A stretch of DNA of 64,000 nt from Pseudarthrobacter sp. MM222 (GTDB lineage: Bacteria; Actinomycetota; Actinomycetes; Actinomycetales; Micrococcaceae): the NCBI RefSeq assembly GCF_947090775.1, contig NZ_OX352321.1:806001-870000 (forward strand). Direction: 5' to 3'. This document shows positions 53,601-62,116 of the stretch, piece after piece; positions within the stretch are counted from its first letter, which is position 1; every line of letters begins with the position of its first letter. A program made the position numbers and the translations under genes. Under the pieces are notes generated by a model. The model was not told the DNA's origin. It searched no databases and was given only the letters and a program-made list of their open reading frames with translations.

Positions 53601-54238
53601 CGGAACACCGGGAGGAGTTCGGAGAGTTTGTGGTGGCTCTGGACATATTCGAAACCGCCTCCCGGCAATGGAACGGTGGCGCCGAGGACCAGCGTTACGG
53701 CCGGGTCCGGCGTGATCCCGGCCTTCAGGAGCTGGTCTCCGTAGGCAGCAAGTTGGAGGAGCGCCGTCACCTTGGCATGGCGGGCCAGCTTGGTGTCGAA
53801 CACGGCATAGCTGCCGTCAGCCTGCCGGACCAGGAAATCGGAGCGCCCATGGAACTGGCCGTCAAAGAAAGCGGCCTGGAACACCACGTCCGCTCCCGAG
53901 CGCAGCGCTTCAATGGACTCGGAATGCTTGGCAAGCAACGTGGCGCGGTCCATGCTTTCGGCCGGCACGACGTCGTACACGCCCCGGCCTGTCCCGGGAT
54001 CCCACATCCCGAACTCGTCGACGAAGCCGTCCAGGACCCTGCGCTCGTGAACGTCGCCCAGCTTGGCGGCGTGCTCCAGCATCTCATCGACGCCGAAATC
54101 AGGCCTGGGAGAGCGGCCCAGCCGCTCGTCGAGCTTCCGGAGCAGCTGGTACTCGCAGCCGGCCGCGATCACCAGGTCGCTCGCGGAGAAGACCAGATCC
54201 GGTCCGGAGTCCGGCACTTCCGGTTCAAGAAAAAACAC
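50618..54238 (-). CDS. TM0106-type RecB-like nuclease fused to a superfamily I helicase
   Basis: This 1206-aa protein has an N-terminal RecB-like nuclease (FSASDLVIAAGCEYQL, then VFDTKLARHAKVTALLQLAAY) and a cysteine cluster (CGRCDYC) that may hold an iron-sulphur site. A predicted RNase H-like segment (IFFDFEGDP) follows. The C-terminal DNA2/UPF1-like helicase has VQGPPGTGKT, LLVIDEAGQFS, GDPQQLPQVS and DKFQGQEA. It probably resects or degrades DNA in repair or defence. The start is GTG at 54238 without a strong ribosome site. It is divergent from tex. Confidence 0.87.
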   Translation of the reverse strand: MFFLEPEVPDSGPDLVFSASDLVIAAGCEYQLLRKLDERLGRSPRPDFGVDEMLEHAAKLGDVHERRVLDGFVDEFGMWDPGTGRGVYDVVPAESMDRATLLAKHSESIEALRSGADVVFQAAFFDGQFHGRSDFLVRQADGSYAVFDTKLARHAKVTALLQLAAYGDQLLKAGITPDPAVTLVLGATVPLPGGGFEYVQSHHKLSELLPVFRERRERFLALTSGHVAQPGTVRWGAAGVSACGRCDYCQEMAKATDDLLLVARMNSAQRKKLHADGIRTVTELAEATLVSPTPSLLRLQQQAKMQSGTGGADGGVRYVKDGEEHSLRYAVIPDNTLAELPPPSKGDIFFDFEGDPLWQESATGVWGLEYLFGVIEAPVDAGTPGVFKPFWAHSREAEKQAFLDFLAYVEKRRQDYPDMHVYHYAAYEKTALRKLSVMHVAGEDTVDQWLRDGLLVDLYQTVRNSIRISENSYSIKKLEPLYMGTHLRSGDVKDAGASVVAYAHYCEARDNNRSAEADTILAGISDYNEYDCLSTLQLRNWLLGLAQDRGITLGGQGGSGRADAFPSAGTPSGSADADPETEDALSPAELALKEFAAPGTGLPEDDRKALSMLAAAVSYHRRERKAFWWAHFDRCEQGPDTHVRDRNVFLVESAEILDDWQQEGTKLPERRVKLTGTVSPGSDLREGSKWFRMYDRPLPAGLEGTGKDGSGRNGWFGTEVLELGHDDGSDTVIIRDRLHRKVSPHNDLPIALTEDQPLATKSLEESLASLAEKVAAGLRSSAIPRHPALDLVRRLPPRLISGHSLPQPGAGPDRFIDVITEAVLHLDHSYLAVQGPPGTGKTYVGSHVIARLVARGWKVGVVGQSHAVVENLLKTAVTGAGIDPSIVAKDVKHADPLPWEQRTAKDVARLLGSPGGALVGGTAWTMTGANVPAGSLDLLVIDEAGQFSLANTLAVAQASSRLLLLGDPQQLPQVSQGSHPEPVDESALGWISAGHATLPPALGYFLADSWRMTSELCRAVSELSYEGQLRSAPAADLRRLDGVPAGIETVYVEHSGNTTSSAEEALEVVRQVRRHLGLQWHTETGTRPLGADDVMVVAAYNAQVNVIRDALEVADLSGVRVGTVDKFQGQEAAVVIVSMACSAVAEAPRGMEFLLSRNRINVAVSRGQWRAVLVRATELTNYLPAHPEGMEQLGGFIGLCQRSVSS

Positions 54239-54403
54239 TGCGCCCCCGATGTCGTGGCTCTGTCTGCTGGCTGCGGCTCTGTCTGGTCTGGCCCGCTCGC
54301 CAGTGCTGATAATCGCCGTTGATGTCTTCCTGCCAAGCTATCAAAGCCCTCTGACAATCTGGCCCCGCGAACCTGCCGGCCGTCACGGCACCGCCCCGTG
54401 AGG

Positions 54404-54409
54404 CAAAAT
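54404..54409 (+). promoter_or_regulatory. Leaderless -10 element of tex
   Basis: CAAAAT lies 6 nt before GTG 54416, the spacing seen at other leaderless genes in the window. It supports this start over the in-frame GTG at 54398. Confidence 0.45.
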
Positions 54410-54415
54410 AGCAGG

Positions 54416-56869
54416 GTGACCCAACTCCCGCAGCGCCCCGCCTCGCCCGCCGCCAGCCCGTCGCCGAAGACCGGCACGCCACAGACCCAGGAGTCCGGCA
54501 TCGCCGCCCAGATCGCCGGCGAACTCGGCGTCCAGGCCTGGCAGGTCAAGGCCGCCGTGGACTTGCTGGACGCCGGATCCACGGTCCCGTTCATCGCCCG
54601 CTACCGCAAGGAAGCCACCGGCACCCTGGACGACACCCAGCTCCGCGAACTCGAGGAACGGCTGCGGTACCTTCGTGAACTCGAAGACCGCCGGCGGACC
54701 ATCCTGGAAGCGATAGCCGCGCAGGGTGCGCTGACCCCGGAACTGCAGGCCGCCGTCGTCGGCGCCGACACCAAGTCCCGGCTCGAGGACATCTACCTCC
54801 CCTTCAAGACCAAGCGGCGCACCAAGGCCCAGATCGCCCGGGAAGCCGGGCTGGAGCCGCTCGCGGATGCGCTGCTCAAGCGCCCGGAGCTGGATCCGGA
54901 GCGCGAAGGCGCCAAGTACCTCAACGCGGAGCACGCCATCGGGGACGCGGCCGCGGCGCTCGCCGGTGCCCGCGCCATCCTCGTGGAACGGGTCGCGCAG
55001 GATGCAGACCTGGCCGCGACGCTGCGGGAGCGGCTCTGGAGCCAGGGAAGGATGGTCTCGCGGGTCAAGAAGGGCAAGGAAGCCGAGGGCCAGAAGTTCA
55101 AGGACTACTTCGAGTTCTCCCAGCAACCGTCCGGGATGCCCTCGCACCGCGTCCTGGCGCTGTTGCGCGGCGAGAAGGACGGCGTGCTGGAGTTGGATCT
55201 CGCCGAAGCGGACCCGAACGACGACGCCGCCCTCACGGCCGCGCGCGGCCGGTACGAAGCCGCCGTGGCCAGGTTCCTTGGGGTGGCCGACCGCGGCCGG
55301 CCCGCCGACGCCTGGTTGCTGCAGACCGCGCAGCAGGCCTGGCGCTCGCGCGTGCTGGCCCGGCTGACCGCCGACTTGCGCAGCCGGATGTTCGCCGCCG
55401 CCGAGGACGAGGCCGTGCGGGTATTTGCTGCCAACCTGCGGGACGTGCTGCTCGCAGCCCCGGCCGGAAACCGCGCCACCCTGGGCCTGGACCCGGGGCT
55501 GCGGACCGGCGTGAAGGTCGCCGTCGTGGACGGCACGGGGAAGGTCGTCGCGACGGACACCATCTACCCTCACGCCCCGGCCCGGAAATGGGACGAGGCG
55601 CTGCGGACCCTTGTGAGCCTGGCGAAGAAGCACGGCGTCGAACTCGTGGCGATCGGCAACGGCACGGCCTCACGCGAAACGGACAAGCTCGCCGCCGAAC
55701 TGCTCAAGCAGCTCGCCGCAGTTTCGGAGCGCAAACCACAGAAAATCGTGGTGTCCGAGGCCGGCGCGTCGGTCTACTCGGCGTCGGCACTCGCCGCTGC
55801 CGAATTGCCGGGCATGGACGTCTCCCTGCGCGGCGCGGTCTCGATCGCGCGGCGGCTGCAGGACCCCCTCGCCGAGCTGGTGAAGATTGAGCCGAAGTCG
55901 ATCGGCGTCGGGCAGTATCAGCACGATGTCACCGCCACCAAGCTGGACCGCAGCCTCGACGCGGTGGTCGAGGACTGCGTGAACGCGGTGGGCGTGGACG
56001 TCAACACTGCCTCGCCCGCGCTGCTGAGCCGGGTGGCCGGCGTCGGGCCGCTGCTGAGCGAGAACATTGTGGCGTACCGGAACGAGCACGGACCCTTCGC
56101 CAAGCGCAGCGAACTGAAAAAGGTTCCGCGGTTGGGTGCCAAGGCGTTCGAGCAATGTGCCGGCTTCCTGCGGATCACCGGGGGAGCGGAGCCGTTGGAC
56201 GCGTCCAGCGTGCACCCGGAGGCCTACCCGGTGGCCCGCAAGATCAGGGCAGCCGCCGGGAGCGGCCCCTCGGGCGGAAATTACGCGGCGCTCAACCCGC
56301 AGGACTTCGTGGACGGCTCCTTCGGGCTGCCCACGGTGCAGGACATCATCGCCGAGCTGGAGAAACCCGGCAGGGACCCCCGTCCGGCCTTCGCAGCGGC
56401 GACGTTCTCCGAGGGCATCGAGAAGATCTCCGACCTCAGGCCCGGGATGGTGCTGGAGGGGACGGTGACCAATGTGGCGGCGTTCGGCGCGTTTGTCGAC
56501 GTCGGCGTGCACCAGGACGGGCTGGTGCACGTGTCCGCGCTGGCCAACCGCTTCGTCTCGGACCCCCGGGAGGTGGTGAAGTCCGGGCAGGTGGTCCGGG
56601 TCAAGGTGCTGGAAGCGGATCCCGACCGGAAACGCATTTCGTTGACCCTGAGGCTCGACGACGACCCCGGGACTTCCGGGGAAACCTCCCGGAAGGCGCC
56701 GCCGCAGGCCACTCCGTCGCAGCCGCGGCAGCCGCGGCAGCCGAACGCCCAGAAGGCGGCGGGAAGGCAGCCCCAGCCCAACCGGGCGCCCGCTCAGCCG
56801 CGGACGACGCCGTCGCCCGCAAACACCGCGATGGCAGAAGCTCTGCGGCAGGCGGGCCTAGCCAAGTAA
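54416..56869 (+). CDS. tex: Tex family RNA-binding transcription accessory protein
   Basis: The 817-aa protein has the Tex layout: an N-terminal helical part ([18 protein letters not shown]), a YqgF/RNase H-like fold ([17 protein letters not shown]), helix-hairpin-helix motifs ([18 protein letters not shown]) and a C-terminal S1 RNA-binding domain ([21 protein letters not shown]). A Pro/Gln/Arg-rich tail of about 60 residues follows. Tex binds nucleic acid and influences transcription and stress tolerance. GTG 54416 is preferred over GTG 54398 because of the leaderless -10 box. Confidence 0.92.
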   Translation: MTQLPQRPASPAASPSPKTGTPQTQESGIAAQIAGELGVQAWQVKAAVDLLDAGSTVPFIARYRKEATGTLDDTQLRELEERLRYLRELEDRRRTILEAIAAQGALTPELQAAVVGADTKSRLEDIYLPFKTKRRTKAQIAREAGLEPLADALLKRPELDPEREGAKYLNAEHAIGDAAAALAGARAILVERVAQDADLAATLRERLWSQGRMVSRVKKGKEAEGQKFKDYFEFSQQPSGMPSHRVLALLRGEKDGVLELDLAEADPNDDAALTAARGRYEAAVARFLGVADRGRPADAWLLQTAQQAWRSRVLARLTADLRSRMFAAAEDEAVRVFAANLRDVLLAAPAGNRATLGLDPGLRTGVKVAVVDGTGKVVATDTIYPHAPARKWDEALRTLVSLAKKHGVELVAIGNGTASRETDKLAAELLKQLAAVSERKPQKIVVSEAGASVYSASALAAAELPGMDVSLRGAVSIARRLQDPLAELVKIEPKSIGVGQYQHDVTATKLDRSLDAVVEDCVNAVGVDVNTASPALLSRVAGVGPLLSENIVAYRNEHGPFAKRSELKKVPRLGAKAFEQCAGFLRITGGAEPLDASSVHPEAYPVARKIRAAAGSGPSGGNYAALNPQDFVDGSFGLPTVQDIIAELEKPGRDPRPAFAAATFSEGIEKISDLRPGMVLEGTVTNVAAFGAFVDVGVHQDGLVHVSALANRFVSDPREVVKSGQVVRVKVLEADPDRKRISLTLRLDDDPGTSGETSRKAPPQATPSQPRQPRQPNAQKAAGRQPQPNRAPAQPRTTPSPANTAMAEALRQAGLAK

Positions 56870-57046
56870 CGCCCGGAGGGACCACCTGCCGGAGAATTGC
56901 TACCGCTCGTCGCGGCAACGGCACCGTTCGGCGCAGAGATAGGACGCTTACTTAGTATTTGCACCATGATTGCCGGAGGCAACGGCCCGGATTGAGCCCT
57001 TGCTATGTCCTGGCACCGCTGTCGTTGACGAGCAAAGGGAACAATC

Positions 57047-58438
57047 ATGGGCTGGCTGGATAGAGAACGAACCATCGCTCCACCGGGATTCAACCGCTGG
57101 CTGGTCCCTCCCGCAGCGCTCGCCGTGCATCTGTGCATCGGCCAGGCGTACGCGACGAGTGTCTACAAGACGGCGCTGGTGAAGCACTTCGGCGCCAGCC
57201 TCACGGAGATCGGCGTTATTTTCTCCATCGCGATCGTGATGCTTGGGCTGTCGGCGGCCATCATGGGGACCTGGGTGGATAAGAACGGTCCGCGCAAGGC
57301 GATGTTCACGTCAGCCGTCTTCTGGGCCAGCGGCTTCCTGATCGGCTCGCTCGGGATCTTCAGCGGGCAGCTCTGGCTCGTGTACCTCGGCTACGGTTTC
57401 ATCGGTGGAATTGGTTTGGGCATCGGCTACATCTCCCCGGTCTCCACCCTGATCAAGTGGTTCCCCGACCGTCCCGGACTGGCCACGGGTATGGCCATCA
57501 TGGGCTTCGGGGGCGGCGCCCTGATCGCCAGCCCGGTATCCACGGCCCTGCTCAAGATGTACGACCCCAACTCCGGCGCCAAGGGCTGGGTGGCCAGCGG
57601 CGACTCGGTGGGCAAGCTGTTCCTGACCCTCGCCGTCGTCTATCTGGCCTACATGCTGTTCGGCGCCTTCACCATCAAGGTCCCAGCCGAGGGCTGGAAG
57701 CCCGAAGGCTTCGACCAGTCCAAGGTCAAGGCCGCCAAGCTCGTCACCACGGAGAACGTCTCCGCCAAAAATGCGGTGAAGACCAGGCAGTTCTGGCTCG
57801 TCTGGATCGCGTTGTTCTGCAACGTGACAGCCGGCATCGGCATCCTGGAACAGGCAGCCCCCATGATCCAGGACTTCTTCCGCCAGTCCGACGGCGTGTC
57901 CCTGGTCAGCGCCGCCGTCGCCTCCGGGTTTGTGGGCCTCCTCTCGATCGGCAACATGTCCGGCCGCTTCGCCTGGTCCGCCACCTCGGACATCACCGGA
58001 CGCAAGCGCATCTACATGGTCTATCTCGGCGTCGGAGCCGTGCTGTACACGGTGCTGGCGCTGGCCGGCTCCACCACAACGTTCCTCTACGTGGCCCTCG
58101 CGTTTGTCATTATTTCCTTTTACGGCGGTGGCTTCGCGACCGTTCCGGCCTACCTGCGGGACCTCTTCGGCACCTTCCAGGTGGGGGCCATCCACGGCCG
58201 GCTGCTCACTGCTTGGTCCGCTGCCGGTATTGCCGGGCCGCTGATCGTCAACGCCTTTCTGGATGCCCAGGGCAAGCCCGGCCAGCTCAACGCAGCGTCA
58301 TACCAGCCCGCGCTGCTGACCATGGTGGGCCTGCTGGTCATTGGCTTCGTGGCCAACCTGCTGGTGAAGCCAGTGGACACCCGATTCCACGAACCCCATC
58401 CTGACCGCGTCACCGCAGAACCCGCCATGGAGGCATGA
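57047..58438 (+). CDS. OFA-family MFS transporter (oxalate/formate antiporter-like)
   Basis: This 463-aa carrier has 12 predicted segments and OFA-type features: AYATSVYKTALVKHFG near the start, GIGLGIGYISPVSTLIKWFPDRPGL split over two segments, and AMIGFG-type glycines. It transports organic anions; oxalate, formate or another carboxylate cannot be distinguished. ATG 57047 has AAAGGGAA upstream. The gene is followed after one base by a 43-aa membrane protein that is the usual companion of such carriers. A TAGTAT -10-like box is at 56953-56958. Confidence 0.85.
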   Translation: MGWLDRERTIAPPGFNRWLVPPAALAVHLCIGQAYATSVYKTALVKHFGASLTEIGVIFSIAIVMLGLSAAIMGTWVDKNGPRKAMFTSAVFWASGFLIGSLGIFSGQLWLVYLGYGFIGGIGLGIGYISPVSTLIKWFPDRPGLATGMAIMGFGGGALIASPVSTALLKMYDPNSGAKGWVASGDSVGKLFLTLAVVYLAYMLFGAFTIKVPAEGWKPEGFDQSKVKAAKLVTTENVSAKNAVKTRQFWLVWIALFCNVTAGIGILEQAAPMIQDFFRQSDGVSLVSAAVASGFVGLLSIGNMSGRFAWSATSDITGRKRIYMVYLGVGAVLYTVLALAGSTTTFLYVALAFVIISFYGGGFATVPAYLRDLFGTFQVGAIHGRLLTAWSAAGIAGPLIVNAFLDAQGKPGQLNAASYQPALLTMVGLLVIGFVANLLVKPVDTRFHEPHPDRVTAEPAMEA

Positions 58439-58439
58439 G

Positions 58440-58571
58440 ATGAGTGCAGCAAACGTTTCACCCGGAAAACCATCGACCGGAAAGCTGACGATTGCGTGGG
58501 CCCTTGTCGGCGTGCCGCTCGCCTACGGCGTGTACGAGACTCTCACCCGCGTCGCGGCCCTGTTCGGCTGA
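58440..58571 (+). CDS. MFS transporter small subunit (43-aa membrane protein)
   Basis: ATG 58440 follows the carrier's stop by one base, with GGAGG positioned in the carrier's last codons. The product is 43 residues: a polar N-terminus (SPGKPSTGK), then one hydrophobic helix (LTIAWALVGVPLAYGVYE), then a short amphipathic end (TLTRVAALFG). Comparable small proteins are encoded next to OFA-family transporters and are described as small subunits; their mechanism is not settled. Confidence 0.75.
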   Translation: MSAANVSPGKPSTGKLTIAWALVGVPLAYGVYETLTRVAALFG

Positions 58572-58590
58572 CTCGGTGTAAATGAAGTCG

Positions 58591-58623
58591 CTGGCGCCCG
58601 CCCCCGCGCGGAGCGGGCGCCAG
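58591..58623. terminator. Bidirectional terminator
   Basis: An 11-bp perfect stem (58591-58601 with 58613-58623) followed by AAAA lies between the convergent OFA small-subunit and UbiB-like genes. Confidence 0.75.
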
Positions 58624-58645
58624 AAAACCGGCGTCACCGGTTCGA

Positions 58646-60358
58646 TCAAAGTCCGCTGCGCCCAACCCACAGCGCATGCAGCAGCGGAAGCACCGACGCG
58701 ATCATCAGGACATTGCCGAGCACCGTGTCATCCGCGCGGACTACGGAACCGGAGACCAGCAGGGCGCCGAATATCAACGCCGACGCCGATCTTTGCGCCG
58801 TGCGGTCAAGCCGTCCCAGCTGCCGCTCGAGGCGCGGATTTGCCACCGACAGTGAACCGTCCTCGAGCCGGGTTAGCAGCCCATCCAGACGTTTCGGCAA
58901 GCCCAGTGCCATCCCGGCGGCATCGAGCGCCTGCCGGGCAACGTCCTGCGCGATGTTGCCTCGTTCGTCGCGGAGCAGCTGCGCCGCGTAGGGTTCGACC
59001 GAGTCCCACAGATTGAACCGGGGGTCCAGCGAACTGCACACCCCCGACGTAAGTGACATCGCCCGGATTATGAGCAGGAAGTTCTCCGGCATCTGGAACG
59101 GCAATGAGCGGACCACGTCACCGAACTCCACTGCAAAATCACGGAACTCCCGCGGGTCAACCTCGCGAAGCTCGGCGAAACCCATCCCGCCAAAACGGGC
59201 AAAGAGGTGCGTCATCGCCCGCTCAAGCTCCACTGTGTCGGCCGAGGGTACCAATACTCCGACATCGCTGATTGCGGTCATCAACCCCTTGCCGTCACGC
59301 GAGGCGGCCGCGATGAGCAGCTTCCGCAACCCGCTGCGGGTGCTGGCCGTAACCTCGCCCATCATGCCGAAGTCGATGAAGGTCAGCTTCCAGGCGCGCT
59401 CCGTGGATGGATCAGTATCCGGCGTGACAAAGATGTTGCCCGGGTGCGGATCCGCATGAAAAAAGCCGTTCATGAACATCTGGTCGAACATGACCGCGGC
59501 AAAAACCGGGGCGACCTGGGCCGGGTCAATGCCCGCCGCCAGCAGTGCCTTCGAGTCCGTGATCTTGATCGCCGTGACGTCTTCGAGGGTGAGTACGCGG
59601 CGGGTGGTCCGTTCCCAGACGACGTCGGGCACGTGCACCCGGCCATCGTCGGCGAAATCAGCAGCGAACCGCCCCGAATTCGCCGCCTCATTCAGGTAGT
59701 CGATCTCCTCGAGACTGGTCTGCGCAAACTCCTCGACCAGGGCGGGCATGTCGGCACGGTCGGACACCAGGCGCACGTGGCTGAGCCAGCCGCCCACTTT
59801 GCGCAGTGCCGCCAGGTCGACGTCGACAATGGCGTTGATGCCCGGCCGCTGCACCTTCAGCACCACGCGGTCCAGCCCGGTGTCGGCGGCGTCGCCCGGA
59901 CGAAGCCTCGCCCGGTGCGCCTGACCAAGGGACGCTGCTGCGATCGGTGTCTCCTCGACCGAGGCGAACACCTGCTCCAGCGGCGCGCCCAGCTCAGCTT
60001 CGGCGAGGGTGCGGATCGCAGAGAAGGCAACCGGAGGCACCTCATCCTGCAGCCCCTCAAGTTCCCTGGTGATCTCCGGCGGCAGCACGTCCAGCCTGGA
60101 GGACAGGAACTGACCCACCTTGATCATCAGCCCGCCAAGATCCACAGCCAGCACATGGAAGCGCTGCGCGAACCTTCGCATCCGTTTCGCCCTGGTGCGT
60201 TCGGCTATCCAAGCCAGCCCGAGGCGGGGGAGGAACAGCTCAAACCACCAGGTCACCGTGAGGTGCCATGCGGCGAAGCGCAGGATGCGGCGGTAACGGG
60301 CCCGGTGCTCCCCGGCGCCGGGTACCGGATCTGCGCGGTCCGGGTGAACCGACGACAC
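58646..60358 (-). CDS. AarF/UbiB (ABC1) family protein kinase-like protein
   Basis: The 570-aa protein belongs to the ABC1/ADCK/UbiB group. It has the KxGQ motif in MIKVGQFLSSR, an Ala-rich loop AAASLGQAHRA, the catalytic loop FHADPHPGNIFV and DFGMMGEV. Two hydrophobic segments near the C-terminus would anchor it in the membrane. UbiB relatives have ATPase activity linked to isoprenoid lipid metabolism, here perhaps menaquinone. GTG 60358 follows the PadR stop by 4 nt, so they are co-transcribed. Confidence 0.88.
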   Translation of the reverse strand: MSSVHPDRADPVPGAGEHRARYRRILRFAAWHLTVTWWFELFLPRLGLAWIAERTRAKRMRRFAQRFHVLAVDLGGLMIKVGQFLSSRLDVLPPEITRELEGLQDEVPPVAFSAIRTLAEAELGAPLEQVFASVEETPIAAASLGQAHRARLRPGDAADTGLDRVVLKVQRPGINAIVDVDLAALRKVGGWLSHVRLVSDRADMPALVEEFAQTSLEEIDYLNEAANSGRFAADFADDGRVHVPDVVWERTTRRVLTLEDVTAIKITDSKALLAAGIDPAQVAPVFAAVMFDQMFMNGFFHADPHPGNIFVTPDTDPSTERAWKLTFIDFGMMGEVTASTRSGLRKLLIAAASRDGKGLMTAISDVGVLVPSADTVELERAMTHLFARFGGMGFAELREVDPREFRDFAVEFGDVVRSLPFQMPENFLLIIRAMSLTSGVCSSLDPRFNLWDSVEPYAAQLLRDERGNIAQDVARQALDAAGMALGLPKRLDGLLTRLEDGSLSVANPRLERQLGRLDRTAQRSASALIFGALLVSGSVVRADDTVLGNVLMIASVLPLLHALWVGRSGL

Positions 60359-60362
60359 CCCG

Positions 60363-60893
60363 TCAGCCCTGGGCGAGGATCGCGTACAGCCGGCGGCGGG
60401 CGTCGTCGAGCACCGCCACAGCTTCCTGCACCTGCTCAGGCGTGCCGGTGCGGCCCACCTGCGCGGCGGCTTGTGCGAGCTCGACGCCCGCCTTCGGAAG
60501 TGCCGCGAACCCGGTCCCCGACGCCTCCCAGGGCGCGGATGTGCCGGCGCCGACTACTTCCTCGCGGCCCGCGTCGGTCAGGGAGTAGATTTTGCGGCCG
60601 TTGGATTCCTCGGCACTGATGAGGCCCTCATCGGCCAGTAGCTGGAGCGTGGGATAGACGGAGCCTGCGCTGGGCTTCCAGCTCCCGCCGCTGCGCTCCT
60701 CGATTTCACGAATGATCTGGTAGCCGTGCATCGGCCGCTCTGCGAGCAGAGCCAGCACGGCCGAGCGCACCTCGCCGCGACCCGCACGGGTACCTGCCCG
60801 CTTCTCGAACCTCGAGCGCAACTCTTCAACGGCCTGCCACATGCTGTCGACGTTGTTGCCGCGAAATCCGCCGACCGGGTATGAACTGCGCAT
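60363..60893 (-). CDS. PadR-family transcriptional regulator
   Basis: The 176-aa protein has the PadR winged helix: VLALLAERPMHGYQIIREIEE, GSVYPTLQLLADEGLI and a SLTDAGREEV wing. A C-terminal helical dimerisation region follows. ATG 60893 has AGAGGAG 6-7 nt upstream; an earlier in-frame start would add 31 residues of unlikely sequence. It probably represses its own operon, which includes the UbiB-like gene, through the repeats at 60921-60946. Confidence 0.88.
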   Translation of the reverse strand: MRSSYPVGGFRGNNVDSMWQAVEELRSRFEKRAGTRAGRGEVRSAVLALLAERPMHGYQIIREIEERSGGSWKPSAGSVYPTLQLLADEGLISAEESNGRKIYSLTDAGREEVVGAGTSAPWEASGTGFAALPKAGVELAQAAAQVGRTGTPEQVQEAVAVLDDARRRLYAILAQG

Positions 60894-60920
60894 CGTGCAC
60901 TCCTCTGGACAACCGCGGGC

Positions 60921-60946
60921 GATATATCTAACGATAGCCAACGATA
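60921..60946 (-). promoter_or_regulatory. Probable PadR operator region
   Basis: The palindrome GATATATC (60921-60928) is followed by two AACGATA direct repeats (60930-60936 and 60940-60946), one helical turn apart. It is an AT-rich island about 30 nt upstream of the padR start. Nothing else is recognised between 60947 and 61106. Confidence 0.5.
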
Positions 60947-61106
60947 CAGACGAACAGGCCCGAATCCAAGAGCCCCGGCGTGACACTGAGGGCCGGCAAA
61001 GATGCGCTGTCCATCCAGGGTTCTGGCTCAGCCTGGAATCTATATTTGGAATTCACGCTAACCCGACGCACTACTCAGTGAAATATCCACCGTTTGTCAG
61101 AATCGC

Positions 61107-61217
61107 CTAGCCAATAAGCCACTGGCCAACGCCATGCACCAGGATGATCGCCGACGCAAGGATTACGAAAGTAACCATACAAAAAACCGTTTTAATCTTG
61201 ACGGTTCTTCTGCCCAA
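61107..61217 (-). other. Possible small membrane-protein frame or gene remnant
   Basis: A frame ending TAG at 61107-61109 encodes a hydrophobic helix (FCMVTFVILASAIILVHGVG) near its C-terminus. It is open on the minus strand from the end of the putative immunity gene, but only a TTG at 61217 gives a standard start (36 aa). Base composition is lower in GC than the neighbours. It may be a decayed or frameshifted extension of the adjacent gene. A terminator-like hairpin inside argues against a full gene. Confidence 0.25.
61181..61206 (-). terminator. Intrinsic terminator of the RHS-immunity transcript
   Basis: On the minus strand, AACCGT, a 10-nt loop, ACGGTT and a run of T (the A run at 61181-61186) form a classic Rho-independent terminator. 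It lies about 110 nt after the stop of the putative immunity gene. The stem is short (6 bp). Confidence 0.5.
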
Positions 61218-61318
61218 CAGCAGGTCCTGCTCGCTAAGTGCTCCTAGCGGATCCTCATTGTCTGCGCCAGAACTCGCACTATCGCCCTCGACGGCGCCCG
61301 CAATTCTTGCTTGCTTAG

Positions 61319-62095
61319 CTAATGTGTCGTCAGGCGTGTTGCCTCAGCCTCGCTTCCAGTCACCCATTCCGGACCGAACGACGATGCCTCTGGGTTTCTG
61401 AAAAAATCAGCCAATGCCGCTTCAATCGAATCCACATCATGGACTAACCGGGAAGGCATGAAGCCTTTCACATCTCCCATTGGAACCTCCACCGACTCAT
61501 CCGCAACACCCGCAGACCGCACCAACACCGCCCATGAACCCTCGTTGGTGGCATCAGCATTCCGATGACAAACCATCCCCAGCCCAACACCACCGGCGAC
61601 TTCAAAACGTGCCGACCGATACTGAACAGCCAGCCGTCCACGGGACTTTCCGTCCAAGTCGTGGAGTGCAACACCAGCCGCTTCCCGGGCCTCCGCGACG
61701 GTGCTAAGACCCCGGCCATCAACAAGCCACTCCGCCTTTTCTGCGGTCTCCCGGGTCTGCTTAGCGGGCTTACGGCGCTTACTCGCATGCTGCCAGGCCA
61801 GTCCTGCCTGAGTGCCCGCAATAAACCCGCCGAACCACGCGATTCCGACTGGGCCCAACACCAAACACAGAACGAGGGATAGCACCAAAACCAACATGGC
61901 AAGCCATCGCCAGGGCGGCGAGAAACGCAGCAACCACGCACCCACGGCCAGACCTGCGAGTAATGCAACGACCTCCTGTGACACGTGGTCCTGAGGTCCT
62001 ACCAAGATCACCGCGACCGTGGCGCTCAACAACACGCCACTGAGGATCAGAGCATTCCTCACCGGATGCTCAGCTTTTCTTCCCACAACAACCAA
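61319..62095 (-). CDS. Membrane protein adjacent to RHS toxin tip; candidate immunity protein
   Basis: The 258-aa protein has three to four hydrophobic segments in its first 100 residues (ALILSGVLLSATVAVILVG; VALLAGLAVGAWLL; MLVLVLSLVLCLVLGPVG; FGGFIAGTQAGLA). A basic linker (KRRKPAKQTRE) and a soluble C-terminal domain of about 140 residues follow. No family is recognised. It begins 21 nt downstream of the RHS gene on the same strand, where immunity genes of polymorphic toxins are normally found, and a terminator follows. Immunity is inference from position. Confidence 0.6.
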   Translation of the reverse strand: MVVVGRKAEHPVRNALILSGVLLSATVAVILVGPQDHVSQEVVALLAGLAVGAWLLRFSPPWRWLAMLVLVLSLVLCLVLGPVGIAWFGGFIAGTQAGLAWQHASKRRKPAKQTRETAEKAEWLVDGRGLSTVAEAREAAGVALHDLDGKSRGRLAVQYRSARFEVAGGVGLGMVCHRNADATNEGSWAVLVRSAGVADESVEVPMGDVKGFMPSRLVHDVDSIEAALADFFRNPEASSFGPEWVTGSEAEATRLTTH

Positions 62096-62116
62096 CCCTT
62101 TCTAGGCCTGTTTTGC

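Noticed and set aside
61144..61401. An 85-codon plus-strand frame opposite the end of the candidate immunity gene.
   Set aside because: It has no ribosome site, weak composition, and overlaps the better supported minus-strand gene and terminator.
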